From Streptacidiphilus jiangxiensis (GTDB lineage: Bacteria; Actinomycetota; Actinomycetes; Streptomycetales; Streptomycetaceae), in the NCBI RefSeq assembly GCF_900109465.1, contig NZ_FOAZ01000006.1, positions 248,001 through 312,000 on the forward strand: a stretch of 64,000 nt of DNA, given 5' to 3'. Numbering within the stretch: position 1 is the first letter of the stretch; every line of letters starts with the position of its first letter. The notes beneath the pieces are model-generated. The model was given only the letters and a program-made list of their open reading frames with translations. It did no database searches and had not been told where the DNA came from. This document shows, one piece after another, positions 52,047 to 60,713 of this stretch. A program made the position numbers and the translations under genes.

Positions 52047-54374
52047 TCACGGATAGGCGGGGGGCGCGTCGGAGGAGTCGGTGCCCCAGGAAGGGGTGCG
52101 GTCCGTGGTCAGGGTGTAGTCGAGGCGGTCGGTGGCCAGGGCGTCGGTCCAGGTGCTGTGGCTCGGGGAGCCGTCGCGCGTGAGGGCGGCGATGTGGGGG
52201 CCTGAGCCGTGGGTGGTGATGGTGAGGTCGGCGCGGCCGCCGCGGTGGACGACGGCGCGCGGGAAGAGCGGGGTGGAGAGCGCGAGCGTCGGCGTGCCCG
52301 GTGTCTGCGGGTAGAGACCGAGCGCGGCCCAGACGTACCAGGAGGACATCGCGCCGAGGTCGTCGTTGCCGGGTTCGCCGTCGGGGGTGTCGGCGAACAG
52401 CTGGTCGAGGATGGCGCGGACGACGGTCTGGGTGCGGTCGGGGCGGCCGGTGCTGTCGTAGAGCCAGGGAGTGCCGAAGCCGGGCTCGTTGCCCTGCCAG
52501 TGGTAGGGCTCGCCGGGTCCGGCGTTCAGGCGGGTGAAGTAGGCGTCCAGGCGGGAGTTGGCCCGGCCCGCGCCACCGAGGCTGTCGACCAGGGCCGGGA
52601 GGTCGTGCGGGACCATCCACAGGTACTGCGCGGCGTTGCCCTCCTGGAAGCCGTCCTGGGCGCGGCCGTCGTGCAGGTCCAGAGCCGGTCCGGGCGGGAA
52701 GGCGCCGGACCCGTCACGCGGGCGCAGGTAGCCGGTGGCGGGGTCGAAGAGGTTGTGCCAGTTGCGGGAGCGGTCGCGGAAGCGCCCCGCGGTGTCGGTG
52801 TCGCCGACGGACGCGGCGAGGCGCGAGATCGCGAAGTCCGCGACGGCGTACTCGAGCGTGGTGGAGGCGCCGTTGTGGACGTGCGAGGTGGAGTCGGTGT
52901 GGTCGTTGGGCACGTAGCCGAGCTGCAGGTAGCGGGCCTCGCCGGGGCGTTCGACGTACCAGCCCTGGCCGGGCGGGTCGCCTAGGTCCTCCGCTCCGTG
53001 CACCATCAGCTGCAGGGCGTGGCCCGCGTCGAAGCCCTGGTCGCCGAGGGCCTGGATCTCGGCGAGGACGGCGTCGGACGGGTCGCCGTTCATGACGCCC
53101 GTGTAGCCGTCGGCGTACGGCCACTTGGGCAGCCAGCCGCCCTGGTCGGCGTCGGCGAGCAGCGAGTTGGCAAGGTCGTCGGCCCGGCCGGGGAAGAGCC
53201 AGGCCAGCAACGGGATCTGGCAGCGGTAGACGTCCCAGCCGGAGACGTCGGCGTACTGGACGTGGCCCGCCGGGACCTGGTGGACCTGTCCGTCGAAGCC
53301 CCGGTAGCGGCCGTCGGCGTCGCTGAACGTCGCCGGGTGGAGCAGGGAGTGGTAGAGCGCGGTGTAGAAGGTGGCCCGCCGGGCGCGGCTGCCGCCGTCG
53401 ACGCGGATCGCGTCCAACGCGCGGCGCCAGTCCTCGCGGGCTCGCCCGGCCACCGCGTGGACGTCCCAACTGCTCGCCTCCGCTTGCAGATTGGCCTCGG
53501 CACCGGCCGCGTCGACGTAGGAGAGGCCGACCTGGAGACGCACGAAAGGGTCGCGGCGGGTGTCGAAGGTCAACGTGGCGCCGGGTGCGGCGCCGTGCCG
53601 GGTGGCCGGCCAGAGCGCGGTCCGGAACGGCCGGTCGGAGCGGAACGCGAAGTGCAGGGTGGTCGCGTGCGGTGCGCCGCAGAAGTGGCCGGAGGTCACC
53701 TGGCCGATCAGCTCGCGGTCGCCGACGGCCCGGACGAGGGCCCCGCTCGTCGCCGTCGCCCCTCCCGCCGCGTCCACCAGCAGCACACCCGAGGACGCCC
53801 CGCGCGGATAGGTGAAGCGGGCCGAGCCGGTGTGCGTGGTGGCGCTGAGCTCGGTGCGGACCCCGGCCGCGGTCACGGCGTAGTAGCCGGGCCGGGCGGT
53901 CTCGCGACGGTGGTCGAGCGGGACGGTGGCCGCGGCCGGGCGGGCGGGCGCGCCGCCCGCGAGGGGCAGGACGGGCACGTCCCCGGCGATCGGGCAGCCC
54001 GGCCCGGACAGGTGGGTGAGGCTGAAGCCGCGGACGGCGCTGTCGCCGTAGGCGTAGCCGCCGCCGTCCGGGCGTGAGGGTGTGTCGGGGCTCCACTGCA
54101 CCATCCCGAAGGGCACGGTGGCGCCCGGGAAGGTGTCGATCCGCCCGACCCAGCGCCCGCCGCGGCCGGTGCCGACGAACGGATTCACGAGCGCGGTCGG
54201 ATCCTCGTGGAAACCACGCGCGAACGCCGGCGCCGACGCCACCGACGCCGCCGAGATCGCGGACGGCCCGGACCACCCGGACCGCGGTACGGCCTGTGCG
54301 GGTGCGGTCACTGCCCCCAGCACGAGGCCTGCGGCCATCATCCCCGCAAGGCCGACCCGTCCCGTGCGCAGCAC
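52047..54374 (-). CDS. Secreted GH92 family alpha-mannosidase-like glycoside hydrolase
   Basis: The 775-residue protein has a Sec signal peptide (MLRTGRVGLAGMMAAGLVLG, ends near AQA-VP at residue 29). Both GH92 domains follow. The N-terminal one has LVNPFVGTGRGGRW, GFSLTHLSGPGC and the C-terminal one has YHSLLHPATFSDADG, DVSGWDVYRCQIPLLAWLFP, NDHTDSTSHVHNG and the acid/base region GEPGNDDLGAMSSWYVW. GH92 enzymes are calcium-dependent exo-alpha-mannosidases acting on glycoprotein or fungal mannans. GTG 54374 follows a GGGGG ribosome site. It stands alone, with a 331-base gap upstream shared with the GT-C-like gene. Confidence 0.93.
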   Translation of the reverse strand: MLRTGRVGLAGMMAAGLVLGAVTAPAQAVPRSGWSGPSAISAASVASAPAFARGFHEDPTALVNPFVGTGRGGRWVGRIDTFPGATVPFGMVQWSPDTPSRPDGGGYAYGDSAVRGFSLTHLSGPGCPIAGDVPVLPLAGGAPARPAAATVPLDHRRETARPGYYAVTAAGVRTELSATTHTGSARFTYPRGASSGVLLVDAAGGATATSGALVRAVGDRELIGQVTSGHFCGAPHATTLHFAFRSDRPFRTALWPATRHGAAPGATLTFDTRRDPFVRLQVGLSYVDAAGAEANLQAEASSWDVHAVAGRAREDWRRALDAIRVDGGSRARRATFYTALYHSLLHPATFSDADGRYRGFDGQVHQVPAGHVQYADVSGWDVYRCQIPLLAWLFPGRADDLANSLLADADQGGWLPKWPYADGYTGVMNGDPSDAVLAEIQALGDQGFDAGHALQLMVHGAEDLGDPPGQGWYVERPGEARYLQLGYVPNDHTDSTSHVHNGASTTLEYAVADFAISRLAASVGDTDTAGRFRDRSRNWHNLFDPATGYLRPRDGSGAFPPGPALDLHDGRAQDGFQEGNAAQYLWMVPHDLPALVDSLGGAGRANSRLDAYFTRLNAGPGEPYHWQGNEPGFGTPWLYDSTGRPDRTQTVVRAILDQLFADTPDGEPGNDDLGAMSSWYVWAALGLYPQTPGTPTLALSTPLFPRAVVHRGGRADLTITTHGSGPHIAALTRDGSPSHSTWTDALATDRLDYTLTTDRTPSWGTDSSDAPPAYP

Positions 54375-54705
54375 GCGCGATCACGCCCCCTTCGTTCGCG
54401 GCTCTCACGCCCGCGGCATCCGACCGCGACTCCCGACGTGGTGTCACCGCCCGGAGACCGCAGGCTAGGTCGGCGCACCGTGCCGTACGGGGAGCGCGCC
54501 GCGCCGAGCGCACGCCGCTCCCCCGAACGTGTGCCCGCGTTGACCTGGGTGGACGAAGAACCGCTGGTCGGACCGGCGTCAGGACCGCGCGAGGACCGTT
54601 CACCGGTTCGGGTGGGCGGCGCGCCCGCTGCGGGCGTGTGCTCGTTGAACCTGTGCCCGGGCCGACCATGATGAGGCGTCGGACAAGGACGCTGGAGGAT
54701 GGTTC

Positions 54706-56736
54706 GTGGTCGCGCTGACCGTCGCCGCGTGGCTGGTCGTGCTCGCGGTGGGGCTGCTCGTCGCCCTGGCCGTGGGCTTCCGGTCGCGCGGAGAGCTGTT
54801 CACCGCCGCGCTCGGCGCAGCGCTGTTGACGGTGACGGTGTCCGAGAAGGCGCTGCTGCTGGTCGGCTGGTTCCGGCCGGTCCCGCTGCTGCTGACGCTC
54901 GTCGGCTGCCTCGCGACGACGGTCGCCACGCTGCGGCTGCTGCCGGGGGCGCGGGAGCGCGCAGCTGCCGGCACGGCCCTGCTGCGGGCGCCGGCGCGGT
55001 GGCGCGGACCGCTGCGCGCGCCGCTCGTCTGGACGGTCAGCGCGGCAACCGCCACGGTCTGCGGCTTCGAGGCGGTCCTCGCGGTGCGACTGCCGCCGCG
55101 TGACATCGACAGCCTCTGGTACCACCTCGTCAGCGTCGCCGGCTGGGTCCGCACCGGCGGCCTGGCTGCCCCGATCGACCACCTCTCACCGGTGCGCGCC
55201 GTCGGCTGGACGGTCGTCTCCGACAGCTACCCGCGCGACACCGAGCTGGTGGGCGCCTTCCTCTCGGTCTTCACGCACGACACCAGCCTGGTCGCGCTGA
55301 CCCAACTTCCTTTCGCCGTCCTGCTGCTGCTCGCCGTGTACGCGCTGTCGCGGCGCCTGGGCGCGGCCCGCGGCACCGCGTGGTGCGCCGCGTGCGTGGT
55401 GCTGCTCACGCCGGTCGTGGTGGCACAGCTGGGCATGGCCTACAACGACATCGCCCGCGCGGCCGTCCCGGTGGCGGCGTGGTCCGTGCTGCTCGCCGCG
55501 TGCGGCCCGGTCGCCCGCGCATCAGGGGACGGATCCCCGGCACCGGCACGGCTGTTGGTGTTCGCCGGGGCGCTGTTCGGGCTCGGGCTGGGGATCAAGC
55601 CCGCCAACGCCTACCTGCTCGCGGCGGCGCTGCCCGTCGCACTGTGGCTGTGCCGCCGTCGCCATCCGCTGCGCGCGGGCCTGCTGGTGGCCGGGCCCGC
55701 CGCGCTGGTGGGCGGGTTCTGGTACGTCCTCGCCTGGCGTGCCTGGGGATCGCCCTTCTGGCCGCTGCAACTGGGCCCGTTCCAGGGGCCGATGACGATG
55801 TACGACCTCGTCGACACCTACCTGCCGCGCGCCTGGCGCGGCGCCGCCCCGCCGGTGCAGGTGTTCCTCTCCTGGTGGGACGCGTTCGACGCGATGGACC
55901 GGCCGCACTGGTACGTCGCCAACACCGGTCTGCTCGGCCTGGGTTGGCTGCTCGTGCTGTTCCCGGCCGCGGTGGTGCTGCTGGCGCGGGCGGTGCGCGT
56001 GCCGCGGCTGCGGCTCGCCGCGTTCGGCGTGGTGCTGCCACTGCTGCTCGGCACGCTCGCCACGCCGGGGGCCTGGTACGCCCGGTACACGATTCCGCTC
56101 GTGGCGGCGGGCGCGGTCGCCTTCGCCGTGCTGTGCGGCCGTCCGGCCGACGAGAAGTCCGACGCCGGGGGTTCCGACGCCGCGGGTTCCGGCGCCGCGG
56201 GTTCCGGTCGACGGAGCGGGAGCCGGAGCCGGGCGCTGCACCGCGCCGCGGTCGCCGTGTCGGCGACGGCGGTCACGGTGGCCGCGTGCGCGGGCCTGGT
56301 GTCCGGGTTCCGCTGGTCGACCTACCGCACGATCGAGGACCCGGCCCAGCTCGACGCGGTGGCCACGGCCCGACTGGCCGCCGCGCCCTCCCAGGACCGG
56401 GCCCGCGCCGGGATCTGGGCCGGCGACGCGCCCGTCAGGGCCCTCCCGGACAACGCCGTCATCGGTTTCTGCGACGAGGACGTCCCCGAGAACTGGTTCC
56501 CGATGTTGCTGATCGGTCCGCACTACCAGCGCCGGCTGCTCGACCTGGGCCACTGCGGCAGCCCGGCCGGCGCGGTCGCCCGGCTCGGGCGACAGCGGGT
56601 CGGCTACCTCTACACGACCTGCTCCAGCCGGTTCGGGCGGCGGGTCGACGCGGCCGCGGACCTGCTCACCCCGGTGGCTCCGAGGAACAGCACCGACTGC
56701 GGACTGCGGCTCCACGTCCCCGCTCACGCCGACTGA
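54706..56736 (+). CDS. Multi-helix GT-C-like membrane protein
   Basis: The 676-residue protein has about eleven to twelve membrane helices. A first luminal loop with RLPPRDIDSLWYHLVSVAGW has the Asp and His expected in GT-C type glycosyltransferases (PMT/ArnT-like). A soluble C-terminal part (about residues 540-676) ends outside the membrane. It would transfer a sugar from a lipid carrier outside the cell. A Gly/Ser/Ala repeat (about residues 485-500) separates the parts. GTG 54706 has CTGGAGGAT upstream. It is followed 14 bases later by a GtrA-like gene, which supports polyprenyl-linked sugar use. Confidence 0.75.
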   Translation: MVALTVAAWLVVLAVGLLVALAVGFRSRGELFTAALGAALLTVTVSEKALLLVGWFRPVPLLLTLVGCLATTVATLRLLPGARERAAAGTALLRAPARWRGPLRAPLVWTVSAATATVCGFEAVLAVRLPPRDIDSLWYHLVSVAGWVRTGGLAAPIDHLSPVRAVGWTVVSDSYPRDTELVGAFLSVFTHDTSLVALTQLPFAVLLLLAVYALSRRLGAARGTAWCAACVVLLTPVVVAQLGMAYNDIARAAVPVAAWSVLLAACGPVARASGDGSPAPARLLVFAGALFGLGLGIKPANAYLLAAALPVALWLCRRRHPLRAGLLVAGPAALVGGFWYVLAWRAWGSPFWPLQLGPFQGPMTMYDLVDTYLPRAWRGAAPPVQVFLSWWDAFDAMDRPHWYVANTGLLGLGWLLVLFPAAVVLLARAVRVPRLRLAAFGVVLPLLLGTLATPGAWYARYTIPLVAAGAVAFAVLCGRPADEKSDAGGSDAAGSGAAGSGRRSGSRSRALHRAAVAVSATAVTVAACAGLVSGFRWSTYRTIEDPAQLDAVATARLAAAPSQDRARAGIWAGDAPVRALPDNAVIGFCDEDVPENWFPMLLIGPHYQRRLLDLGHCGSPAGAVARLGRQRVGYLYTTCSSRFGRRVDAAADLLTPVAPRNSTDCGLRLHVPAHAD

Positions 56737-56750
56737 AAGTAGGACGCACG

Positions 56751-57296
56751 ATGCCCCTCTCCCAGCTGCTCCCGCGCGACCGGTGGCTCCGGCTCCTGCC
56801 CGAGCTGGCGCGCTTCGGCGTGGTCGGCGCGGCGGGGTACGCCACGGACGTGGTGCTGTTCAACCTGCTGCGGGCCGGTGCGGGCGCCGGGCCGCTGTCG
56901 GCGAAGGCCGTCTCGCTGACCGCGGCGACGGCCGTCGCCTACGCGGGGAACCGCTGGTGGACCTACCGGGAGCGGACCGTCGGGCGCGCGGCGGCGGCTC
57001 CCGTGTACCGGGAGTTCACGCTCTTCGTGCTGGTCAGCATCGGCGGCCTGCTGATCCAGCTGTGCTGCCTGGCGGTCTCGCACTACCTGCTCGGCTTCAC
57101 CGGGCTGCTGGCGGACAACATCTCGGGCAGCGTCGTCGGCATGGCGGGCGCCACCGTCTTCCGGCTGATCGGCTACCGCACCTGGGTGTTCCGGGCGGCC
57201 CCCGTGCCGGAAGCCGCCACCCCCGACGCGACCGGATCCGCAGCGGCCGTGCCCGGGCCCGCCGCTCACGACCGGGTGGATCAGGCGGCGGTGTAG
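56751..57296 (+). CDS. GtrA family membrane protein
   Basis: The 181-residue protein has four helices and the GtrA pattern: LARFGVVGAAGYATDVVLFNLL, AATAVAYAGNRWWTYRER, YREFTLFVLVSIGGLLIQ, and VVGMAGATVFRLIGYRTWVF. GtrA proteins flip or handle polyprenyl-linked sugars (bactoprenol-linked glucose, decaprenylphosphoryl arabinose) across the membrane. It pairs with the GT-C-like gene upstream. The end overlaps by 16 bases with the convergent dehydrogenase gene. An Ala/Pro-rich tail follows the last helix. Confidence 0.9.
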   Translation: MPLSQLLPRDRWLRLLPELARFGVVGAAGYATDVVLFNLLRAGAGAGPLSAKAVSLTAATAVAYAGNRWWTYRERTVGRAAAAPVYREFTLFVLVSIGGLLIQLCCLAVSHYLLGFTGLLADNISGSVVGMAGATVFRLIGYRTWVFRAAPVPEAATPDATGSAAAVPGPAAHDRVDQAAV

Positions 57297-58180
57297 TCGT
57301 AGAACCCGCGGCCGGTCTTCCGGCCGAGCCGGCCCGCCTCGACCATGCGCAGCAGCAGCGCCGGCGGGGTGTAGAGGGGCTCCTTGAACTCCTCGTACAT
57401 CGCCTCCGCCGCCGCCCGGACGGTGTCCAGGCCGATCAGGTCGGCGAGCCGGAGCGGACCCATCGGGTGGGCACAGCCCATGACCATGCCCGCGTCGATG
57501 TCCTCGGGCGCGGCGAAGCCGGACTCGGCCATCCGCACGGCGGAGAGCAGGTACGGGATCAGCAGGGCGTTGACCACGAACCCGGCCCGGTCCCGGGCCG
57601 GAACCGCGTGCTTGCCGAGCTGGTCGACGACGAAGTGCTGCGCCCGGGCCTTGGTGGTCTCGGAGGTGAGCAACGAGGGAACCAGCTCGACCAGCGGCAG
57701 CACCGGCACGGGGTTGAAGAAGTGGATGCCGATGACCTGCGCGGGGCGCGAGGTGGCGGTGCCCAGGCGCATGATCGGGATCGACGAGGTGTTGGTGGCC
57801 AGGATGGCGTCCGGGTCGGCGACGATCGCGTCGAGCTTGGCCAGGACCTCGGCCTTGACCTCCTCGATCTCGGCCACGGCCTCCACGACCAGCTGACGGT
57901 CGGCCAGGTCGCCCAGGTCGGCGGTGTAGCGCAGGCGCGCGGCGGCGTCGGCGGCCTCCTGCTCGGTGAGCTTGCCCGCGCGTACCGCGCGGGCCAAGGA
58001 CGCCGCTATACGCTCCTCGCCGCGTCGGACGGCCTCGGCGTCGGCCTCGGCGACCAGGACGTCCAGCCCGGAGCGGGCGCAGACCTCGGCGATCCCGGCG
58101 CCCATCTGGCCGCAGCCGACCACGCCGACCCGCTCGATCCCGGGTGCCGTTCCCGCCGCCGCCAGTGTCGTGTCAGCCAT
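57281..58180 (-). CDS. 3-hydroxybutyryl-CoA dehydrogenase (FadB2 type)
   Basis: The 299-residue enzyme oxidises 3-hydroxyacyl-CoA with NAD in beta-oxidation or butanoate metabolism. It has the Rossmann motif VGVVGCGQMGAGIAEV, the catalytic region ATNTSSIPIMRL, HFFNPVPVLPLVELVP, the catalytic His there, and GFVVNALLIPYL, then MGPLRLADLIGLDT. ATG 58180 is chosen because GGAGAGGGAG lies just before it; a longer reading to 58267 adds an unrelated tail. Its upstream region carries repeated GGTACT-AGTG boxes that may control it. Confidence 0.93.
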   Translation of the reverse strand: MADTTLAAAGTAPGIERVGVVGCGQMGAGIAEVCARSGLDVLVAEADAEAVRRGEERIAASLARAVRAGKLTEQEAADAAARLRYTADLGDLADRQLVVEAVAEIEEVKAEVLAKLDAIVADPDAILATNTSSIPIMRLGTATSRPAQVIGIHFFNPVPVLPLVELVPSLLTSETTKARAQHFVVDQLGKHAVPARDRAGFVVNALLIPYLLSAVRMAESGFAAPEDIDAGMVMGCAHPMGPLRLADLIGLDTVRAAAEAMYEEFKEPLYTPPALLLRMVEAGRLGRKTGRGFYDYTAA

Positions 58181-58240
58181 GACTCCCTCTCCGCCGCCGC
58201 GCCACAGTGGCTCGGGTGTGCGTTCCGGACGCGACTGTAC

Positions 58241-58391
58241 GGTACTCAGTGTCACCGGGCAAGGCACTCAGTACCCCGATCAGCCACACCCTCCAGGCGC
58301 CCGGAATCTACTGACTGACCTGGCTACTTGCGGGTAACTACGCCACCCTCGGCTTCGCGGCCATCCCTACCGGAGGGTACTGAGTGTCACC
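58241..58391. promoter_or_regulatory. Three GGTACTSAGTG boxes in the dehydrogenase/arsR intergenic region
   Basis: GGTACTCAGTGTCACC (58241-58256) and GGTACTGAGTGTCACC (58376-58391) differ by one base. GGCACTCAGTACC (58263-58275) is the same motif inverted. The centre ACTSAGT is palindromic. They occupy the 313-base gap between divergent genes, with the first pair next to the 3-hydroxyacyl-CoA dehydrogenase start. The regulator is not in this window. Confidence 0.6.
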
Positions 58392-58427
58392 ACCGGCGGT
58401 CCTCCGGCACGCTCCGACATGACGGCG

Positions 58428-58447
58428 AATTGAAGATGTCTTCAATT
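58428..58447. promoter_or_regulatory. Perfect 20-bp palindrome, ArsR operator
   Basis: AATTGAAGA at 58428-58436 and TCTTCAATT at 58439-58447 are perfect arms around TG. It lies 46 bases before the arsR start, in a position and form typical for ArsR/SmtB autoregulation. Confidence 0.75.
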
Positions 58448-58493
58448 GCTGCGATGCTGCACACCACGCGCGCGAGACGAAGGAGCGAGAACC

Positions 58494-58844
58494 GTGCCGG
58501 TCCCGCTGTACCAGGCCAAGGCGGAGTTCTTCCGCATGCTCGGCCACCCCGTGCGCATCCGCGTGCTGGAGCTGCTCCAGGAGGGGCCGATGCCCGTGCG
58601 CGACCTGCTCGCCGCGATCGAGGTCGAGCGCTCGAACCTCTCCCAGCAACTGGCCGTGCTGCGCCGCTCCGGCATCGTCACCTCCGTCCGGGAGGCCGAC
58701 ACCGTCGTCTACTCCCTGGCCGGCCCCGACGTGGCCGAGCTCCTGGGCGCCGCCCGCCGCATCCTCACCGAGCTGATCGCCGGCCAGCAGGACCTGCTGG
58801 CCGAGCTCCGCGCGACCGAGCCCGTCCCGGCGCGCCAACGATGA
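58494..58844 (+). CDS. ArsR/SmtB family regulator without cysteines
   Basis: The 116-residue protein is a winged-helix ArsR regulator: FFRMLGHPVRIRVLELLQEGP, then RSNLSQQLAVLRRSGIVTSVREADTVVYSL. There is no Cys in the protein, so the usual CVC or Cys-based metal sites are absent. It may answer to an organic ligand or use another metal site. GTG 58494 has GAAGGAGCGAG upstream; an earlier in-frame ATG at 58446 lies inside the operator palindrome. It overlaps the next small membrane protein gene by ATGA. Confidence 0.9.
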   Translation: MPVPLYQAKAEFFRMLGHPVRIRVLELLQEGPMPVRDLLAAIEVERSNLSQQLAVLRRSGIVTSVREADTVVYSLAGPDVAELLGAARRILTELIAGQQDLLAELRATEPVPARQR

Positions 58845-59020
58845 CCACCCAGCCGGAGGAGCCCACCCCGATGACCGCCCGACCGGAAGAGACCACCGAG
58901 GGCAGCGGCCGCCGCGCCAACAGGGGCGTGTGGATCCGCGCGTTCATCTACGTCATCGGCTTCCATGTCTTCGCCGCGTTCGTGATGCTCCTCTTCTACG
59001 TGGGCTCGCACCGCCAGTGA
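58841..59020 (+). CDS. DUF6126-like small membrane protein
   Basis: The 59-residue protein has a polar Thr/Glu-rich N-terminus and one membrane helix at about residues 33-53 (AFIYVIGFHVFAAFVMLLFYV). The pattern RxFIYVIGxHxFAAFxxLLF is that of DUF6126, small proteins of streptomycetes usually found next to a regulator. The function is unknown. It overlaps arsR by ATGA, so the two are translationally coupled. A strong hairpin follows at 59029-59057. Confidence 0.75.
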   Translation: MTTQPEEPTPMTARPEETTEGSGRRANRGVWIRAFIYVIGFHVFAAFVMLLFYVGSHRQ

Positions 59021-59028
59021 CGTACCGT

Positions 59029-59057
59029 CCGGTGCGAAACGATCCGTTTCGCACCGG
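59029..59057 (+). terminator. Strong 13-bp stem-loop after the arsR operon
   Basis: CCGGTGCGAAACG (59029-59041) pairs without mismatch with CGTTTCGCACCGG (59045-59057) around ATC. It starts nine bases after the stop of the small membrane protein. No T run follows, as is common for actinobacterial terminators. Confidence 0.65.
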
Positions 59058-59202
59058 GCCCCGGCAAGCCCTGACCACGCTGCTCCAGCTGGGGGATCTC
59101 GGCGTCCGCGCTGGCCCGACTGCGCCCGTCGGCCGCACCGACGGACCAGGCTTGTGACGTGGCCATCGGCGCCCACCTTGCAACGAGAGCGGTGACACAG
59201 GC

Positions 59203-60564
59203 ATGCCCAGGTTCGGCTGGACTCTCCATGGCGACGGCAAGCACATCCGATCGGGCGAGGTCGTCAAGCCCTGGGAGCGGCTGAGCTGGGGACGCACCAT
59301 CGGCCTGGGGGCACAGCACGTCGCGTCGATGATCGGCGCATGCTACGTCGCCCCGATCCTCATGGGGCTCAACCCCAATCTGACCGTGATGATGTCCGGT
59401 ATCGCGACGATGCTGTTCCTGGTCATCACACGCGGCGCGATCCCCAGCTATCTGGGAGCCAGCCTGTCCTTCGTCGGGGCCGCGGCGACGATCCGCGCCC
59501 AGGGCGGCTCGACCGCCGAGATCACCGGAGCCATGCTGGTCGTCGGCCTGGTTCTCGCCCTGTTCGGCGTCATCGTGCAGCGGGGTGGGGCACACATCAT
59601 TCAGACGATCCTGCCGCCCGTGGTCACCGGCGCGGTCGTCATGCTGATCGGATTCAATCTGGCCCCGGTCACCGCGGGAACCTACTGGCCCCAGGACCAG
59701 TGGACCGCCCTCGCGACGATGCTCGCGACCGGCTTGTTCCTGGTGGCACTCCGCGGCTTCGCCTCACGCATCGCGATCTTCCTGGGACTGGCGTTCGGCT
59801 ATGCGCTGTCGTGGAGCCTGGACCGGATCCTCGGAAAGATCCACTCTGCTGACGGCTCAGGGAAGGTGACGGACCACTGGCGACTCGACCTGTCAGGAGT
59901 CCGCCCGGCCAAGTGGATCGGCTTCCCCGACCTCCACGCTCCGCACTTCTCCGGGTCGGCGATTCTGGTCGCCCTTCCTGTCGTGATCGCCCTCGTCGCC
60001 GAGAACACGGGCCACGTCAAGGCGGTCAGTGAGATGACCGGCGCCGAGCTCGACTCGAAGATGGGCACGGCGATCGCCGCGGACGGGGCTGCCACGGTCC
60101 TGTCCACCGCCGTCGGCGGCGGCGCCACCACCACCTACGCGGAGAACATCGGCGTCATGGCCGCCACCCGCGTCTACTCCACCGCCGCCTACTGGGCCGC
60201 CGCCTGCTTCGCGCTCCTCTTCGGCCTCTGCCCCAAGTTCGGCGCCATCGTCGCCGCCATCCCCGGCGGCGTCCTCGGCGGCATCACCGTCGTCCTCTAC
60301 GGCATGATCGGCCTCCTCGGCGCCCAGATCTGGATCCGCAACCGCGTCGACCTCACCAACCCCGTCAACCTCATCCCCTGCGCCACCGGCATCGTCATCG
60401 GCGCCGGCGGCGTCACCCTCCACATCAGCGACAACTTCGAACTCGGTGGCATCGCACTCGGCACCATCGTCACCCTCACCGGCTACCACTCCCTGCGTGC
60501 GCTCGCCCCCGCCCACCTCAGAAGCCCGCAACAGCCCACCGAACCGGCTGCTGCGGACCGGTAG
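59203..60564 (+). CDS. NCS2 family uracil/xanthine permease
   Basis: The 453-residue transporter has fourteen helical segments and the NCS2 signatures of UraA/PyrP: GAQHVASMIGACYVAPILMG, SYLGASLSFVGAAATI, LVAENTGHVKAVSEMTG with the substrate Glu, and TTYAENIGVMAATRVYS. The ENTGHVKAV form is usual for uracil transporters. It moves uracil (or xanthine) into the cell with protons. ATG 59203 lacks a strong ribosome site. It is a single-gene unit after the arsR terminator. Confidence 0.9.
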   Translation: MPRFGWTLHGDGKHIRSGEVVKPWERLSWGRTIGLGAQHVASMIGACYVAPILMGLNPNLTVMMSGIATMLFLVITRGAIPSYLGASLSFVGAAATIRAQGGSTAEITGAMLVVGLVLALFGVIVQRGGAHIIQTILPPVVTGAVVMLIGFNLAPVTAGTYWPQDQWTALATMLATGLFLVALRGFASRIAIFLGLAFGYALSWSLDRILGKIHSADGSGKVTDHWRLDLSGVRPAKWIGFPDLHAPHFSGSAILVALPVVIALVAENTGHVKAVSEMTGAELDSKMGTAIAADGAATVLSTAVGGGATTTYAENIGVMAATRVYSTAAYWAAACFALLFGLCPKFGAIVAAIPGGVLGGITVVLYGMIGLLGAQIWIRNRVDLTNPVNLIPCATGIVIGAGGVTLHISDNFELGGIALGTIVTLTGYHSLRALAPAHLRSPQQPTEPAAADR

Positions 60565-60595
60565 CTCTGCCGGGTCACCGGCGGGCGGTGTACCC

Positions 60596-60636
60596 CGGTA
60601 CCAGTGCCCTTGCCGAAGAGCACGCCTCGGTACCAG
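60596..60636 (+). promoter_or_regulatory. Direct repeat CGGTACCAG upstream of ABC operon
   Basis: CGGTACCAG occurs at 60596-60604 and 60628-60636, 32 bp apart (three turns). TAGCGT at about 60659-60664 fits a -10 box. Such spacing suits binding by the NarL-type regulator encoded at the end of this operon. Confidence 0.5.
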
Positions 60637-60713
60637 GGACCGGCGATCCCGCGCTCCTAGCGTGGAGGCATCAGGTTCCGGAACGGCCGGAGCGGATGCG
60701 AAAGGCGCCACCG

